A stretch of DNA of 64,000 nucleotides from Callaeas wilsoni (lineage: Eukaryota; Chordata; Aves; Passeriformes; Callaeidae), in NCBI GenBank assembly GCA_013398955.1, contig VWPU01018615.1:1-64000 (forward strand), written 5' to 3'. The position numbers and the translations under genes are program-made. Numbering within the stretch: the stretch's first letter is position 1; every line of letters begins with the position of its first letter. The notes under the pieces were generated by a model, which was not told where the DNA came from, did not search any database, and saw only the letters and a list, made by a program, of their open reading frames with translations. This document shows positions 11,701-24,003 of this stretch, in pieces.

Positions 11701-12590
11701 TTCTCAAATTTCTGAGGCCAAAATAAATACCATTTATAAGGAAAAACACACAAAAAAATTGTAGACCACCTCTTGTAAGCAAATGAAATCTAGCCTAAAG
11801 TTTGATTGCAGCTTTTTCTCTGTGAGCCTCTAGCCCAAATCCAAAACCTGAGTTCTCTCCCTTAAAGCTCACACCCAGAGGCATGGCTCACTGGTCAATG
11901 CAATCTTCAGAGTTTCCCATCTTGAACAATTTATTTTCAGGAACAAAGCCTGGAAGAGATCCAAACCCCCCGTGTGGGTTGGCAGCAGCTCAGGATGCTG
12001 TCTAGGTGTGTCTGGCTTGCCCAACTAACAACTCTTTCCAGTTCCTCCATGCAGAGCACACTTGCGTTTCACTGTACTGCAGAAGCCACCCATAAACTTC
12101 TATTCCCTCTTTTATAAAAAGGACACCAGTTTCTCCCACTAGATCTCCAGCTTTTTGGGCTGTCAGACACTTTGGGGTTTAGCTGGTGGTTTAGAATTCA
12201 ACAGTGAATGTACAGTTTAGAATTTACAGCTGGGAAAACAATTTCCCAAAATATCTGTATGAATGTAATGCAGAAATATACCACATTGTAACAGTGAGTA
12301 TTCTTTCTCAAAATGGAAGTGTTAAATTTCAAGCACAGCCCTATGCCTGAGATGAGCCAAGAAACTTCTGAAATGAGTAGCAGGCCTTGCTCAGCACCCT
12401 GTGTGCAAAGCAGCCTCTTCCTTCCTGCTCCTCTTGCCCCTCCAGGTAAGCCCAGGCACAACAAAGCAGAGTTTTTCAGTTGTGCTGTTAAGCCAAGCTC
12501 CCCTCAACGTTGTTATCAGGACAGTGTTTCCCAGCTGCTGCCATCAAACTGTTAAATCCTGAAATGGGTCCACCTGAAGGTTATTTGTAT

Positions 12591-12650
12591 GATAGAATCA
12601 TTTTGGTTGGAAAAGACCTTTAAGATTATTGATTCCAAACACAAACTAAT
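12591..12650 (-). repeat. CR1 LINE 3' end fragment
   Basis: ATAGAATCATTTTGGTTGG, then AAAAGACCTTTAAGATTATTG and ATTCCAAAC match the reversed 3' end of chicken-type CR1 retrotransposons, so the element lies on the minus strand. Only the last 50-60 bases are recognisable, as is typical of severely 5'-truncated CR1 copies. CR1 is the dominant LINE of birds and other sauropsids and is the clearest taxonomic marker here. Confidence 0.85.
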
Positions 12651-12779
12651 TTTTCATGTGCAGTAGGGAAACAAACACTAATATTAATCTGTTCAAACAG
12701 CAAGAAACCCCCTCCTCCCCCTCCTCCATGCACAAAGCTGCAAAAATTAAATCCATAAGGGCATTTATAAGGAATATCT

Positions 12780-13210
12780 TATTTCGGGGAGAAAACAAAA
12801 GTGACTGACACAGTTATTTGTCACCGCTGGTAAATAAATTTGCACGGCTTACAATGTTTACCCTGGAGTACAGCTGAAAGATCCATTCGTGCTGCATTAG
12901 AAACCCGCCTCAATGACAAACTTCAGCTCCCCGCTCTAGCAAAGCTGATGTATTGACTAGACAGGTAGATATTAGGTGCTCCGACTGTCTGGATGCTATG
13001 GAAATCATGCCGCATGCATCTGACCGTTGTCAGCGGCAGAAGACAAGCGCCGGCCTCATTCTTATTCTAGCCAGGAAAAAGGCCTCGTCTGCATTAGCCT
13101 TTTTACTGAAAGGCTGCCATATTTGTCAGTTCAGACGCATGTAAGATAAGCTCTTTCCCCGTTATCTAATATTTCACCAGGCAGTGGAAACGAAGGATAA
13201 GCAGAACCTA
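12780..13210. promoter_or_regulatory. Probable conserved non-coding element (enhancer-like)
   Basis: This block keeps many CpGs and a balanced, non-repetitive composition although its surroundings are AT-rich and repeat-worn; that texture is typical of vertebrate conserved non-coding elements. Its right half has AGATAAG (13144-13150), TTATCT (13162-13167, the reverse GATA motif) and GGATAAG (13195-13201) within 60 bases, together with TGACA/TGTCA MEIS-like cores and a GCATGCAT motif near 13011. A 63-codon open frame inside it (12953-13144) shows no domain. The call is by texture and motifs, not by alignment. Confidence 0.4.
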
Positions 13211-16200
13211 ATAGTCTATGTGGGCAGGAGATCTTGAATGCTGTCAAGCTCAGCGCAAGGCCTGGATGCCCTAGACAAGGGGAAGTTTACAGCAGAAGTT
13301 AATCACTTCATTTTGAAGAAAAACTCTCAGGGATTTGGAGAAATGGCTAGGATTTATCCTGGCTACGCAGCAAGCAAGGAGACAAGCGTAAAACCCTTAT
13401 TGCAGCATTATACTCAGTGCCTCTCCCCTCTTGTAATGTAGGTACTGCTTGGCTAAAATTCCAGCCCAGTCAAAGGGGATTAAAGAAAGCAGCTGGAAAA
13501 CCGCTGCTTTTCCTAAGCAGCTGGACAAAACAGAACAGGCAGGGAGAAGCAAAATGAAAAATGAAACTCTGCATTCTTGAAATGTCCTGAGCTGATCAGT
13601 CCTTTGTACAGCAGCTAGCAGAGATGCCAAAAGTACTACTGCAGTCTGGTTTACCTGTACTTCTACACTCCAAAACTGCCCAAATCGCATGCAGAGTTGG
13701 TAGGAACCTGGCAAAGAGATCAGAAAGGCTCTTACTCAGTCTCAGGACTCCCTGGCAAGCACATATATTAACAGGCTTTTCTGCTGCATAATGTGAATAC
13801 AATAGTGCTAAGTGAATTCCGAATAAAATTAAGATAGCCTGTTTCAGAGCTCACAGAGTAAGTCTAGTTTAAGAGTGTGTCTTCTTAAGAGTAGACCATT
13901 TCAAACAGTAGAGACTATATGGTCACACTGCTCCCTTTTAATGCACTGACGTGAGAATCCAACCATATTTGGTGCAGTCCCAAGTATAAGCTTTACACGT
14001 TGTTCTGGCCCACCCTGAATGGCAAAGCTATGCCCAAACATTTTTGGTTTGTTTTTTTTTTTCTTTCCATCTGGCAAAAGTAGATTTTTTGGGCATAACT
14101 GTTCAGAGGTGCCCAACCAAAATGTAAGCGACAGCCTTTACAGGAAGGGTTATAACACGTGTGTGGGCTGTGGTATCCAGCATCCCTCTGCTGCTTGTTC
14201 CCAATCAATTGCCCACACTTTAAACCGTCACCAAAGTGACACAGTGAGCTGTGTTCTGTGCATGGACTCCTAACGTCAACCCTGCACTTAATACCTCATG
14301 CAGTCACCAATAATAATTTTGACCCTTCCTGCAGTCAACAACGCTTTGGCTGTCAACAGCAACAGTCCCAGGATAGCTGCTGTCAGCAGTGCCACACCAC
14401 GTGTGCCCGCACGTGACAGCAGCTCTGCCGTGTCGCCCACCTGCTCCCACCGTGTGATGATGGGGACTACACAAAGTCACAAGAAACCTATTCCCAGGGA
14501 GTCAAGTGCTCCTTGGCGTCAGCACTCGCCGTCCTCACGGAGTAGGCCAACTGGGGGAAGACGCATGTGGCATGTGAGCCTGCAAGGAAAACAAAGCCTA
14601 GCCTGCATCTAATTTTAGGCTTGGCAGCCCTAAGGATGTTCTGGGCTGTCTTTATCTTTGGCTTTTCCAACTCCTCTTCCTTTAAGGTCATACCCTTAAA
14701 AGCTGCTGTGCTGCCTCTTGCCCCAGGTCTCTTTCCTTTCCCACATCAGCCCAGTCAGAAGGTGCAGCAGCATGAAAGCCCTGACCTCCTGGAAATCCTT
14801 CCTTTCAGCGAGCTGGGAGGACAGCCATCCAGGAAAAACCTTCCAGCCTGCCGGCTCAGCTGGGATAGAGAAGGGACGATCCCTCATGCTTTATTTCATC
14901 ACCAGCTGGCTGCAAGGCTTTCCGAATTGCCCTTGTCCTTGGGTCAGTCCAGAGTTTCTCTGCCTTTTTTCACATGAACCTTCCAGTGTACTTTTTCTAT
15001 TTTTTTTTAATCATGTACATTAAGCACTTCATTTAAGGTGAATGAATCCCAGTTTCACATTAATGGGAAAGGAATGGGAAGGTACCAGGAGCTGATGCCA
15101 CATGGCCAAGCTCCATTTCCCTTTATGGACTCCCTCAAACCCCAAAGCCTGTCCAACAGGACTCAGATTCGCCCATTCCTCACACAGGAGCAAGATGCCA
15201 TAGGCTAGCTCTTTGCAGAAATTGCCAGGAGGTACAGGCAGGATGACACCAAGTATCCTCCTACTCTTTACAAGCCGCAAGCTCCCTGCTGCAGCATGCT
15301 GCGGCAGGAAAGCGATGCTGGACCACTGTCCACACATGGGAAAACTGCTCATTCCCCAGGTGCCTCAGCCCAAGACTGAGCCCACCATCTAGGCATGGGC
15401 CAGCTCCAAATGCCAGCTGCAAGGAGCACACACACAACAGCAATGCTGCCAAGCCTGCACTCGCAGCCCCAACATCCAGCAAAGCGGTGCTCCATGTTCA
15501 GGGAGTCTAGAAATGCAAAACAGAGCGAAAGGCTAAGGTGGCTTTCCAAAATATTTTTGTTTCATTCTTAATTCTCTAAAATGGCGCAGGGATTTATTTA
15601 CAGCCTGGAAGAAAAATAAAATAACCTGAAGGTACCCCTTCATCCTTTGCAGCATTCCATCTCTGGGGGTGTTTTCCACCCATACTCAGAGAATGCAGCA
15701 GGTTACCCATCATGACACCAGCACTGGGTCCCAGCCCCAGGGGCACCGTATGGCCCTGGTAGGGCTGAACAACAATACCAGCTTCTGGAGGAAGGTGTCT
15801 GTTGTGCAGCCATACACCATGACCTCTTACTTCACATTCCAGCTGCCACTCTGAAGCTTGCACAGAAATGAATGATCTTATGTCCTCTGCTTTTTAAATA
15901 TTTTTTTTTCCAGGGGTAAGGGGAAAACCTTGATTAGATAGATGTGGCTACTTAAAAGCAGTCTCTAGCAAGTCCATTCTCTGCTGAAACAACTGGGGCA
16001 GAATGGCTCTCTGTTAATGTTACATTTCGTCATTAAAAATGTGCATTTGTGATTCTAAAAGCTGCTAGAGGCAAAACACAAGAGAGAGATACGTACTCAG
16101 ATTTACATTCAGTATCCAGCCAGGGAGACTCAGTGAAACTAAAATTAACATCTCTATCTTTCATATGCGTTTCTGGACAAACATACATTGAGTAATAACC

Positions 16201-16603
16201 ACCACTGCTGTACACATTTGAATCCTCTTTCAGCAAAGGCCTAAATGCCTTTTGAAAAACCTAAATAATTTAGTGCCGTGATAGTGTGAAGTGTGTTAAG
16301 ACACTTTTATATACTACTACATCTAGCTCTGGGGTACATCACAGGAGATGTCATCTTAAAGGAGCAACACACAATGGCTTTGGGCAGAAAAACAGCTAAC
16401 AGATAAAAGGAACAAAAAAACTTGCACTGGATGGGAAAATATCACAGAGGAATAATAGATAATCAAATAAAAATAGTACAGACTATACAGTGGAATCTTT
16501 AATTATGACTCACTACAAAGACTTTGGTTTCACATTTTGCCCGTGCCGGTTAAACAACATCTTGGTAAAACTAACGCGTTTTCACCATTTATTTGTATTA
16601 CAG
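13211..16603. other. Mixed-composition non-coding stretch
   Basis: No gene is recognised. A CpG- and E-box-bearing patch lies at about 14340-14560, with two CACGTG motifs at 14398-14403 and 14410-14415. Short frames on both strands between 14298 and 15863 are uninformative. T runs occur near 14050 and 15000. The minus-strand 53-nt exon candidate at 13655-13707 is listed separately. Confidence 0.35.
13655..13707 (-). other. Candidate 53-nt exon (splice motifs only)
   Basis: On the minus strand an acceptor with a good pyrimidine tract (TTTCTGATCTCTTTGCCAG) is followed by 53 nt ending at the donor TACAG|GTAAAC. Two frames stay open through it. The length equals that of the minus-strand candidate at 10558-10610, but direct joining of the two gives an early stop in the frame I tried. 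There is no known protein match. Confidence 0.12.
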
Positions 16604-16734
16604 AAACATAAAGATCCTTCAGTCAAGAATTACAACTTAAGTGGCCTGAGCACTGCACAATTAAAAAAAGACAGCCCTAGGATTTTGAGGTCTGGAACTA
16701 TGACAAAGAAGATGACTTGCTTATGAAAAAGGAG
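16604..16734 (+). other. Candidate 131-nt exon, one frame open to a stop near its end
   Basis: An acceptor (TTTTCACCATTTATTTGTATTACAG ends at 16603; shown here by position, with a pyrimidine-rich tract from about 16580) precedes 131 nt ending at the strong donor AAAAAGGAG|GTGAGA. Frame one reads KHKDPSVKNYNLSGLSTAQL and continues hydrophilic and basic to a TGA about 12 nt before the donor; the other frames stop early. It could be a terminal coding exon with a 3' UTR intron, a non-coding exon, or chance. I do not recognise the peptide. Confidence 0.18.
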
Positions 16735-17393
16735 GTGAGATTAAGGCGTAAAATGCTCACATCCACTGTAAAAAATTCTGGGTATTCTTAGCTCAACAGC
16801 TGCCTAGCCAAAAAAACCTAAAAAAAAAACCCAAAAAGTAAAAAAAAACATTCCAAGGAAAGCCTTTTTAGAACTTTGACAGCAAATACTCTTTCCAATG
16901 GACGGGCATGGGGGCCATTTATTCAATCACCAAGACAGTTTTCTGTTGCACTGGGACAATCTCCCACGAAGCCACATGCAGTAAATGCACAGCCAGACTA
17001 AGGGGAGTAGAAGGAGAAATTGGCAACCATTGTATTTCTGTATTCCAAATTCTTTCTATTCTCTGTTTTTCTGAGCAGTAAAAGAAACTGTAAAAACAAA
17101 GTCCAGATACTACCTGAAATAAAGCTGTTTCCTATTGTCCTTTTACCTAACTTTGAATAGTATTGGGGTCTCAAAAAGCAACACACACGAGGAAATAACT
17201 GAAGGTTTAAAAAACCAAAAAGACCAACTATAAGTAAATAAACTAGATGGACACACAGTTCAAATTCTGTGGCCATAGGCTGGACCCAAGGCTCTCCTTC
17301 ACCACCAGCAACTGAAAAAAACACATCTTAAAGCTGCTGCATTTTTGTTCTATCACCCAAATTTTGCTTTGTTTCTAGGTTATGGAGATCAGA

Positions 17394-17449
17394 AACAGAA
17401 AACTATACCTGGTTTTCCTGTAACAGAAAACTATACCTGCTTTTCCTGT
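17394..17449. repeat. 28-bp tandem duplication, nearly perfect
   Basis: Units 17394-17421 and 17422-17449 differ by one base (G/C), so the duplication is recent or conserved. Read on the minus strand each unit holds an acceptor-like TTTTCTGTTACAG, nine bases GAAAAVCAG and a donor-like GTATAG, resembling a duplicated micro-exon cassette; this reading is speculative. Confidence 0.9.
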
Positions 17450-20400
17450 AACAGTTTGCGAATTTCACAGCCCATTTCAAATAACTTCTGGCAGATTTTT
17501 TTTTCTTCCTAGAGCTCCTTGGAGCAGGGAAGCTTTAATAATTTGCTCATGCAGTGCCAAGCAGAATATGAAGATGAGAAAAGAAAGGGAAAATAAAAAG
17601 AAAAGAATCACCAACAAACTAAGCTTCAATGTTAAAAAGTGGAAAAATAAATTAAGGTGAGGGACTATATGAAAGTGAGGGGGTGAGATGAAAGGGGCAC
17701 CCACGCGGGTGCTCAGAAGCGATGATCCAACGGTCTCTGATTTCACACTTCAGGGGCTCCTGGCACATCACCGCCCTATCTGCAGCATCTCCATGCTGGA
17801 AAGAAAAGTCTCCGTCTACAACTCATTTATTAAAAAGTGGCTCTTTAGGCTATCATAATACAATAATTTACAGTGCCTAGGTTTACTCTGTGCTTTGTTG
17901 CTGAGGAGAGCAGAAACCAACTTACTGTTCTTCTTCTTCTACAGTGGTTTAAAAGCACAGCGCAATTTCAAGGGCAGATCAAAGTTAGACTAATTATTTC
18001 CTTTCTGCGTATCCCATAACTAAATGTAACAGGTCACTAGGGAAGGGTGAAACAAAAGATGAATGTATTTGCACACACTAACAGCAAACACCAAGAAACA
18101 AGGACATTATTTATATAATAAAAAGATGCATAAGGGAAAACATCAAAGCCTATGTTAAATATACAAACCCACAAATATATCACCAATGGTGCCTAAATAA
18201 CTAGGTAAATGAACTGGCTGCTCTCCTCTCCACACTTCACATTAAACATAACTGCTGAGGTGGTTATATCCTTCAAGAGCCTTTAGCACTACTGATGATG
18301 AAGGTTTGATAATTCTAGTATTGCCCACTTGATGATGTTAATCCCAAGACTAAAAACATATATTGCCATTGTTTTCTGTTGTTTAGAAATATTTGAGTTT
18401 ACTCAGGCCATACCCGAAAGATTTGGGCTGCAGTTGAGAAGGCTAGAAACATGTTTTACTGTATTTTTTTTAATGAGACTTGACATTCTTATAGTTCCAA
18501 GAATCAGAGTTTTAAAATGCTCCAGTTATCATGAGAACTGAAGAGTGGTCAAGAATATAGTTTGCCTGTAGAAACATGCAGAAGCAAATAGCTTCTACTC
18601 TGCATTAATTCCTCTCTAGGAAACCTTAACAGGCATATTCCGCTTATGTCACTGTTCCTTTGTCCTTTTCCCAAGTTACTTCATCTGCTAGTTGAAAAAT
18701 TGCAAGCTTTGAGGCAAAAAAAACCCCAGTGTTTAACTCCAGTTTTGTCTACCTGTCATCAACCACACAAGCAGTCTCCATGGCCTATCCGTAGCATTCC
18801 TACTTCCACCACACCTTCAAAGTACCAACAAAAGGTATATGATGACCCTAGCACACAGTGACTCCTCCGGACAGAACACAACACACAGTGGCATCTGTCA
18901 GGGGGCAGGCCCCTGTCCAACTTCTGTTAAGACCCATTAAACTTTCCACGATTCAGGACAGCTTTTGGTATAGAAGCAATACTGCTCCTTGTTTTGACAT
19001 CTTCCCGTGAAAACCATGTTCTTGGACAGTATGTTTTTCAACGCTCAACGGGTGAAGACGTTCACTAGAATAGGAGGAGAAAATGATACAGGCCTTTTCA
19101 AGGCATGGAACTGGAGGTCTTTAGGGAAAGCTCTCTTGAACCAAAGGTGGCACACAGGGAAGGTCCCTGAGCCAGACAGAGGTACAGTCACAGCTGCATG
19201 GAGCATGGGGCCACCACCAGCAGCTGGGCCTCCAGAAGTGGCAAAGTGTGCAGTCTCGCAGGAATAATACTTTGATATTCATTGTTCTTTTCTTTCACTC
19301 CTGGAGCATCAGGAAGGTTGTTGCCTGGCTCACCTCCAGAGAAGGTTGCATGGATCAGGCTGAATGAAGAGGACTACAGCCTGGCACGCAGAGGTCTGAG
19401 TGGCACACCTAAGTTTCTACAGTTAAAACCCGGAGCAACCCTGCACTCCTTCTCCATCTCTGCACACAAATAAAGGGCCTTTTATTTGCTTGACAGTGCT
19501 CTTTATTTTTTCAGTGTGTGCCCTTTACTGTTCTTTGACTAAGAGTACAGATACAGGCATTTCTCACCCACACAGTACTCAAATGACTTTCAAACCTTTG
19601 TGTTAGCTTGTCATTTTTTTGGTAGCTTTCACACCCCTATTGAAACAAAGCTTAGACAAACCCTGAAAACTAAGGATCTCTCCAGACATGTCTAGACTCT
19701 CAGTTCAACCAGGCACAATATTTCTGAACTCTCTAACCTTTATGGGAGGTGACCAAAGCCAGCTCAGACAGACTAAACTGACACACTGCCAGCTAATACC
19801 CTGAACACCTTAAAATGCAAATAGCTCTAATCTTATTAGAAATGATGCAATTCACCCTACCGCAACAGCAAGAGGGTGCAGGGAAGCAAAAATACTGTTC
19901 TCAGCACAGGCTGCAGTTCTCATCAGACAAATAAAATGGTAAAATTTATGAATTACAGCCATTTGCAGTTAAAGGAGCCAAAGAATTAGGAGATTTTTTT
20001 TTTTTAATCCATCTCAAGCCTGGTAAAAGACTATATCTAGGCTATGCGTGGGAGGTGAAGAACTGCCACCATCTCCCAAAGACATGACTAATACAAGATT
20101 TGGTAAGTCAGGATGACAATGCCAAGTCTTTCCTCATACTGTACAACTTGGATGAAAGCAAGTATGTAGGAAGGTAGCTAGAACATGCCAGAGGAGGCTC
20201 AAGCTGTACCCAGCCACTATAAGACAGGTATCTCATTAACTCAGAGGGAGCAAACAATGTAGAAACAGCAAAAAAGTAGCTCTTTGCAAGGCAGAGCTGT
20301 CATGCTCTCCTCCCTCCTACCTCCATTGTGGGACATCAGGAAACCTGCACCATATAATGGAAGAGATGGGCAGCTGTGAGTCAGTTCTACTTGGAAGAGG

Positions 20401-23126
20401 GATTGGACCACTGATGTGGTGAGCCTTGCACACCACCTAATTCAAATTGCCTAAACCCTGCTCATTTAAAACCTGTTAAAGTACAGTCTTCATTTCTGAA
20501 CATAAGGTAAACGATGATTGGTGAAAAGTTCCTTTTTCTGATGGGCTACTTGTATCCAGTACCCTGGAAAAGTAATGCTGCCTTGAGTTTCCGCATGCTC
20601 TTCCAGCAAAGAATTTCCAGATTCCTCCCAAAGACTTCCAAATCCTGAATCTGTTCCTCAGTGGGAATGCCTCAAGTGAGTCTGCCCAACTTCAAGCGCA
20701 TGATGGATCACATTTCCAGATACTGAATTCACTCCTTTTCCAGGAGCGGAAATGTATGACCAGCCAGGGTTAATAAAGTATAAAAAAGGACACTGATAAT
20801 GAACTGGTTTCTATCATGCCATATCAGCCGACAAGCTGTGCTGCAGTAGCACAAAAGCCTTTCAGCCATGCTAACAAGCAAAGGCACATGGGAGAAAGGA
20901 CTGCTGGAGTTTTGGAAGCTATTTGCTGCGGTAATCTGCAACTGGTGTAGAGCAGCATGTACAGGAGGAGTGTGGCAACTTGACAGAAAGCGAGTAGCAA
21001 GCTGCTTCTCTTTTATTGCGGCTTCGCTCAGCTGGGTTGCCTTATGCAACCACCACAGGAGCAAATTCACCATGGGAGGCAAGAGAAAAAAGATTGATTT
21101 ATCTTAAGCCCCGTAGAGCTTCATTCTCAGTTTTGCAAAGAGTGCAGCCCCAAAGCACAGATCCTATCACATGAAAGACCCACCAAAAATAAAAACCCTA
21201 ATAATTCTCTAAACTCTAGGGCATCATCAAACATAGTTTGCCTCCAGATCATGGATTACTGTTAAATTAGGACAAATCTCTTTTCAAGTGACATCCTGAA
21301 GTAAAACAAAACCAGCCACACCACCGAAACCCAAATGAACCGAAAGCCCTACGGCCTCCTTTCGCAACCACATGCATATATATCCATGTTTCTGTCTGTT
21401 TTGGATCGTAAGAGCATAACTATGAACCTATTCTCAGAAAAGCATTCCCATAGCATTAAAAAAATTTGCTAACCAGTCGTCCCTACTGAAAACCCTGGTT
21501 TAAGTCAGGTCACAAAAGAAAGGATGGAACAGTCTTTGTAAGTGAGCTGGGTTTTGCTACTCCTTTGATGGATTTGAGATTAGGGATCTGGTGACAGTCT
21601 GGCAGTCATCAAATGAAAGGCCAGCAGGAATGTCAGCAATTAAGGCAGACCTGTGAGGAACAGGCAGGATCTAGAAAAAATCCTCAGGAATGAGAGTAAA
21701 GTTTGCCTGTGCCATGGTAGCTGGAAAGCAACTCTCTGCAGTGGCTGGTGATCTTGTAAAGGGAGTTTCAAAAACTGTGGACAGCATGAGTGCTCTCGCT
21801 CAAATTGCACTGGATCACAAAACTGATCAGTTCCATTAATAAAAAATTAAATTCTGCCAATGTGAGTTACTTTGAGCAAACCCTACTCCATGGTTTGTTA
21901 TTCCTGCTTACATAAGGGTCCAGCTGATCAGAACAGCAGCTCTGCAGAGAACCTTGCATGACTACTGCTAGTTCAGTGCTAGCAATCTCAAACTTTCACA
22001 GTCTCCAAATTACTGCCGAGTGTCATTAAAGTCCCAAAACAAGCCAATGTCCTATTACCATTCAGATTGCTTAACTTTTCCCTACAGGATCTAAGCATCA
22101 ACATGGAACATTATACATCTTTATGTTGGTTTTAGTCTCAGAATGACTTGGCAAACAAAATGCGAAATCTGAGTGAACAGTGGATCACCGGGACAGCAAG
22201 ACAGGAGTTCTAGGATTTTCTTCACAGCCTTGCAGACTTCACAGAATTCAAAGACTCAAATGGCAACAATGTTGGAATAGGATAGTGTAAAAAACGAGGG
22301 GCTGGATGGCTTCCAGTTACAAGCCCCACCTTCAAATTGCTAGAAAGACTTAGGTCAGTCATTCCAAGCCAATAACCTAAGACCCCTAGTGCAGAGCTTC
22401 TCCCAAGGAAAGCATTTTGCTCACGTCTTTTGCTCCTGTTCTTTGGCTCTGGCCCCAGTACAGCACTGCTGACTGTCTAACTCCCATCATCTGGCATGTA
22501 GAGACAGGAAACTGGAGAGGCACCACAGTATTGGGAACAGAAGTGGTGCCAGCACAGCGACAAAGAAGTAGGAGATGAGAGATCTCTTCTGTAACGCCCC
22601 ATGACCACGCTCCGCAAATCTATGTGGACTACCAACTCTGTGCCACAGAGAAGGAAGAATATCACAAAAAAATCTGAACACTGAAAAAAGAATTGAGGAA
22701 TTTTGTACCATTTTCCTTCACGCTGCTAGCTCATTGAGGTTACCGAGTGCAAGGGAAGGATGGTAGGTCGGCCACAGCTGTTCTGCATGGCATGCACCAC
22801 TGCATGTCAAAGACTCAGCATCAGAAAAACAACAGGAACCGTAACAATCTTTAAGAGTTTAGAAGTGCTTCCACTGCTAGACCCCCACCTTTGAAACCTG
22901 CCAGGGATGGCAAAATACAGAGGAACAACAGTGATCACAACATGAAGCAGAAGAGAGATCCAGGCACTCAGAAAACATCCATGATCCAAAATAACTTTTT
23001 CACCCATTCAGGCAATTTTCTTGGCTCACCTTGCCAGCACCTATGAAAGCTACATAAGTCATTCTGATGCATACAGCACACACTGCAGCATTCACTGCCC
23101 ATGCACTGGCACAGCCCTGCCCAGAG
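17450..23126. other. AT-rich non-coding stretch
   Basis: No gene is recognised. Seen in passing: a purine-rich strand at about 17560-17700, a CTT run at 17928-17940, a T run near 19996-20007, GTCTAGAC at 19690-19697, and a splice-like plus segment 20041-20102 (acceptor TATATCTAG, donor TTTG|GTAAGT, one frame open). A 117-codon minus frame at 20729-21082 has no recognisable domain. Confidence 0.35.
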
Positions 23127-23220
23127 CCACGGAATCCTTCAGGCTGGAGTGGCCCTGGGAGGTGCCTCATATGATGCTGTGCCCAAAGCCAGGTCAGCAC
23201 TAGAGTCCAGATCAGGTTGC
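23127..23220 (-). repeat. CR1 LINE 3' region fragment
   Basis: CACGGAATCCTTCAGGCTGG, then a GGGAGGT run, then GCCCAAAGCCAGGTCAGCAC and AGATCAGGTTGC follow the reversed CR1 consensus in the right order (cacagaatc-ttcaggttgga ... tgctcaaagcagggtcaac ... agatcaggttgc). Divergence is moderate. The element is on the minus strand, like the other CR1 copies in the window. Confidence 0.72.
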
Positions 23221-23959
23221 AATTTATATTCTGCTGATCAGATTGACTGTTAAAAAATACCCATTTACTCATCAGGACAAGAAGGGAACTCCACTAACTT
23301 AAATTAATCCACTTCTAAAAAGTCATTAAATTGGTATTGTTTGGGTCTAAGTACGGCTGGCAAGGGTTTCTGAAAACAGGACATCTTGGTCACTGAAAAT
23401 ACCTCTAGCATGAGAGCGCTTTGACAGAGTTTATAAAGTTATGTGGGTACCTGTCTCTTAGCCCTACACAGACTACATGTGCAAAGAAACCCTCAGACAG
23501 CACACTTTCGACCTGTCTCTTGGAAGGAGCTACACCAGCAGAATATTTTTTAAAAAATAATTTCATTTATCTTCCAGTTTCTGCTGGCACAGCTGAATGT
23601 GTTAGGAGAGTGATTTACGCACAACCCTTGCTGATGTACCACTTTCTAGTGCAGACTAAGCTGCAGTCATTAACTAAGAGAGAACTTCAGAGTGCGAGTT
23701 TAAAGGAGCTTCCCAACCAGTTCAGAAATACATGCCAAGCAATTAATTTTTAGAAATTTTTAGAATAGCAAACAAGTCAGAGATAAACACACAGTGTGGT
23801 ATTACGACTACAAGCTGATGTGATACCTTAAAAACTCTCAAGGTAATATAAATGCCTGTTTTCAAGTGCGCAGTACTGTAACTGCTCTGCTTACAGCCCA
23901 CACGTTCCCAGGGACAAAACAGTAAATAGGAAAATTTTCTCTTTATTTAATTTAAACAG

Positions 23960-24003
23960 AAAAGTTCTTAAATCAGTCAATGAGTTATGTTTGTGCTACC
24001 AAG
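23960..24003 (+). other. Candidate 44-nt exon (splice motifs only)
   Basis: A T-rich acceptor (CTTTATTTAATTTAAACAG ending at 23959) precedes 44 nt ending at the strong donor CCAAG|GTAAGC. One frame is open (KFLNQSMSYVCATK). Nothing links it to a known gene, and a segment this small can be chance. Confidence 0.13.
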
